DNA from: a virus
Direction: 5' to 3' (one strand)
Length of the DNA: 49,792 nucleotides
IMG/VR virus record: IMGVR_UViG_3300037228_000070
Location: 1-49,792 of that record
The position numbers and the translations under genes were made by a program. How positions within the stretch are numbered: the first letter of the stretch is position 1; each line of letters begins with the position of its first letter. A model generated the notes under the pieces. That model was not told the DNA's origin, made no database searches, and worked only from the letters and a program-made list of their open reading frames with translations. This document shows positions 48,074 through 49,792 of the stretch, piece by piece.

Positions 48074-48354
48074 CCGACCTCGAACAGCGCGAAATCGTCT
48101 GCATGGCGAACGACGCCGTGTTCCGCGTCACCCGCCCGGCCTCGCGCTTCCTGTTCTGGCCGACGCTCTGCGACGATTGCCTCGCGAGCCTGCCGCCGCT
48201 CGACCGCGCCTCGCAACGGCCCGAAGGCTACGTCATCGACGATCGCCGGCCGCTCACGCGCTCCGAGGTCGGCGACCTGCGCGGGCGGTGGCGTGGGCGG
48301 CTCGGGCCGAAGAAGCGTGTCACCGAGTATCCGAGGGAGGCGGTGCTGGTATGA
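48070..48354 (+). CDS. 94-residue early hypothetical protein
   Basis: ATG 48070 (ATGA overlap). It contains CDDC and another Cys (IVCMAND), a possible metal site, and a basic C-terminus (RGRWRGRLGPKKRV). Possibly binds nucleic acid. Function unknown. Confidence 0.55.
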   Translation: MTDLEQREIVCMANDAVFRVTRPASRFLFWPTLCDDCLASLPPLDRASQRPEGYVIDDRRPLTRSEVGDLRGRWRGRLGPKKRVTEYPREAVLV

Positions 48355-48572
48355 TCGCGCTGAAGGCGTTTCTATCGCCAGAGAACAGAGAGCGGCGCAT
48401 CCGGGTTCTCCTGCGCATCGCGGTGTACTCATTCGGCATGTGGCTTTTCTGCTTGGGGATGATCGTCATCGGTGAATACCAGCCAGGAGTCGTGAGGTTC
48501 GGCGCGTGGCTTGCGTTTGTCGGCGGGGCCTTCGTCGGCGCTGCCTGCTTCTCGCTGGTGAAGCATGGGTGA
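48351..48572 (+). CDS. Two-helix membrane protein
   Basis: 73 residues, ATG 48351 (ATGA overlap). A basic N-terminus, then two membrane helices (about 20-41 and 49-69). Small early membrane proteins often block superinfection or change host envelope function. No motif decides. Confidence 0.55.
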   Translation: MIALKAFLSPENRERRIRVLLRIAVYSFGMWLFCLGMIVIGEYQPGVVRFGAWLAFVGGAFVGAACFSLVKHG

Positions 48573-48819
48573 TATACCGCTGTTGATCGTCGCCGGGGTC
48601 GCGCTCGGGGTCGCCGCGCGTGGCTGCGCGTTCGCCGGACCGCAAATACTCGCCGCGGTCACCGAGGCGCGCCGCGTGCACGCGCTGCCGCTCAACGAGC
48701 GGATCCGAAACGAGATCGCGGCCGAGAACGAGGCGCGCATCGGCGATCCCCGCCGGAAGGTTCGGCCAGCCGCGCAGTTTCGGGCCACCTATATCCCGCC
48801 AGCACCGAGGGCACGATGA
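48565..48819 (+). CDS. 84-residue protein with N-terminal membrane helix
   Basis: ATG 48565, overlapping the previous gene by 8 bases. An N-terminal hydrophobic segment (about 3-30, IPLLIVAGVALGVAARG) precedes a charged helix and a Pro/Arg tail. Function unknown. Confidence 0.5.
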   Translation: MGDIPLLIVAGVALGVAARGCAFAGPQILAAVTEARRVHALPLNERIRNEIAAENEARIGDPRRKVRPAAQFRATYIPPAPRAR

Positions 48820-49148
48820 GCACACCAGAGCAACGCGCCCGCGACCTCGCGGCCGAATGGGCGTCCAAGAACGAGAACATGCTCGGCGTCGATGCGGCCG
48901 AAGCCGTCTGGACCGCGCTCGGCGCTCCCACGCCCCTCGACGCCATGACGCCCGAAGCCCGCAGCGCGATGTTCGACCGCGAGCAAGAGATCGCAGACGA
49001 AGCCGCGCGTCGTCAGGCGTGGGGCGAGTTGCAGCCCAACGCGTCGATCACATACAACGGCCGGCACTGGTTCCCGGCGGGTCACGGTGAGGACATGGGC
49101 GAGTGCGGCTATCGTCAACGTGACCTTCCTGCCGAGGCTTCCCGATGA
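48816..49148 (+). CDS. 110-residue early hypothetical protein
   Basis: ATG 48816 (ATGA overlap). Helical and acidic first two thirds (ARDLAAEWASKNENMLGVD), then a beta strand with NGRHWFPAGHGEDMGECGYR, which has possible metal-binding His/Cys. Its stop overlaps a 13-codon frame lying in repeat A, copy 2. Confidence 0.55.
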   Translation: MSTPEQRARDLAAEWASKNENMLGVDAAEAVWTALGAPTPLDAMTPEARSAMFDREQEIADEAARRQAWGELQPNASITYNGRHWFPAGHGEDMGECGYRQRDLPAEASR

Positions 49149-49191
49149 GCGGCGGGTCCCTGTCGCACTGCACGGTGACGGCGTGAGCGCG
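49148..49191 (+). repeat. Repeat A, copy 2
   Basis: 43 of 44 bases match 747-790. Here the upstream frame is only a 13-codon frame (ATG 49145 to TGA 49186) encoding the same SGGSLSHC.VTA end as the HNH gene, which looks like the remnant of a lost HNH gene. Confidence 0.9.
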
Positions 49192-49464
49192 ATTGAAGCG
49201 AAGCGTCGGCACGAACGCGCGCAATTCGAGGAATACTTCCCACTTCGGAAGCCGAGCGACACGCCTAACCCGAACCTCACGCAGCTTCTGTGGGACCTCG
49301 CGTGGGGAGCATGGCAGGCGCGTGCTGGACTTCCGCCCGCCGAGGACGCCGGCTTCTCCCTCATTGTCACTGAGGACGGGGGACAGCGTACGCGCGTCCG
49401 TGTTGACGTCGCAGCGGACCGCACGATCTCGGCGTCTATCGAAGCGCTCGATGGTGGCGCATGA
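49183..49464 (+). CDS. 93-residue early hypothetical protein
   Basis: GTG 49183 inside repeat A, in the same place as the GTG at 782 in copy 1. Helix-rich start (AIEAKRRHERAQFEEYF), a Trp-rich centre (LLWDLAWGAWQARAG) and a beta-rich C-terminus. It is unrelated to the protein after copy 1. Function unknown. Confidence 0.55.
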   Translation: MSAIEAKRRHERAQFEEYFPLRKPSDTPNPNLTQLLWDLAWGAWQARAGLPPAEDAGFSLIVTEDGGQRTRVRVDVAADRTISASIEALDGGA

Positions 49465-49685
49465 CCGGCACGACGGAGCGCCGCGGTCGCGTCTCAGTCT
49501 TCGTGGACAAGGAACTCCACGGCCCACTCGTGTTTGTCTCCGTCGACAGTAAGAGCCCGCGAGCGCAGTACCATTCGATTCCGCTGTCGCCGCGGGAAGC
49601 GCGCAACATGGCGAACTGGCTGAACGGCGCGGCGGATGAAGCGGAGCGCGCAACGCCGGCCACCCCGGAAACGGAGAGCGAGTGA
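49461..49685 (+). CDS. 74-residue early hypothetical protein
   Basis: ATG 49461 (ATGA overlap). A beta-rich first half (GRVSVFVDKELHGPLVFVSVDSK) is followed by a helix (SPREARNMANWLNGAADEAE). The end (ATPATPETESE) lies in repeat B. No family recognised. Confidence 0.55.
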   Translation: MTGTTERRGRVSVFVDKELHGPLVFVSVDSKSPRAQYHSIPLSPREARNMANWLNGAADEAERATPATPETESE

Positions 49686-49689
49686 TGAC
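49656..49689 (+). repeat. Repeat B, copy 2
   Basis: 33 of 34 bases match 1055-1088. The single difference (T for C) turns the final Arg codon into the stop TGA. Confidence 0.9.
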
Positions 49690-49792
49690 CCCCAATCAGT
49701 CAGCGTCAGTCGTTGTCATTGACCCCGGATCGTACATCGGTCGCCACCCGCTACCGACCGTCACCGATCAGTACGCGATGCTCGGGCGGTTT
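49685..49792 (+). CDS. Small protein running off the window (continues at 1-39)
   Basis: ATG 49685 (overlapping the previous TGA). 36 codons are visible and the frame is open at the window end. Joined to bases 1-39 it gives about 45 residues with a basic C-terminus. No family recognised. Confidence 0.55.
   Translation, partial: MTPNQSASVVVIDPGSYIGRHPLPTVTDQYAMLGRF

Overview
The window reads as an essentially complete genome of a tailed dsDNA bacteriophage with myovirus architecture (sheath, tube, tape measure, J-like baseplate protein). GC is high, nearly every base is coding, and genes are mostly chained by ATGA or GTGA stop/start overlaps. The first nine bases (GGGCGGTTT) equal the last nine, and the open frame that runs off the right end continues in frame from base 1 to a stop at 37-39, so the two window ends are probably adjacent on a circular or circularly permuted molecule. 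The host cannot be named. High GC, Sec signal peptides, a lipobox protein and GAAAGG-type Shine-Dalgarno sites fit a GC-rich, probably diderm bacterium. I see no integrase, tRNA or CRISPR array.

Layout. (1) 45.9-49.8 kb continuing into 0-1.7 kb: a rightward early operon of small, mostly unknown proteins, driven by a near-consensus promoter at 45934-45962. It contains an HNH endonuclease (258-785), a zinc-ribbon/ribbon-helix-helix protein and several one-helix membrane proteins. (2) 1707-5702, minus: a 1331-residue pectate-lyase-type tailspike with a signal peptide, convergent with the early operon. (3) 5.8-35.1 kb, plus: the late operon. Order: ParB-methyltransferase fusion, small and large terminase, portal, Mu-F-like head protein, protease/scaffold, decoration protein, major capsid protein, head-tail connectors, sheath, tube, tail-assembly chaperone with a likely -1 frameshift, tape measure with an M15-like peptidase motif, baseplate hub/spike/J/I proteins, tail fibre, then a lysis block with a GH25 endolysin and small membrane proteins. 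(4) 12.2-13.4 kb: two minus-strand mini-operons interrupt the head genes. Each has a strong promoter and a small Cys-rich downstream gene. (5) 35.2-45.9 kb, minus: the replication/recombination operon, with YqaJ exonuclease, a RecT-like annealing candidate, DnaQ-DUF3820 exonuclease, cytosine-5 methyltransferase, DnaB-like helicase, HerA-like ATPase and a second HNH endonuclease. It starts with a small HTH regulator whose promoter lies back to back with the rightward early promoter.

How it works together (inference). The divergent switch at 45904-45991 sets early right versus early left transcription. The left operon replicates and recombines DNA, and the late operon packages it and builds the virion. 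Three HNH genes and one endonuclease-VII gene sit between structural or operon genes as likely mobile freestanding nucleases. The less ordinary features are the duplicated reverse-strand cassettes with shared promoter elements, a pair of repeats (A and B) shared by the two flanks of the window junction, a probable ATT start codon, the T8 frameshift site, strong stem-loops in the replication operon, and a large number of tiny zinc-binding proteins.
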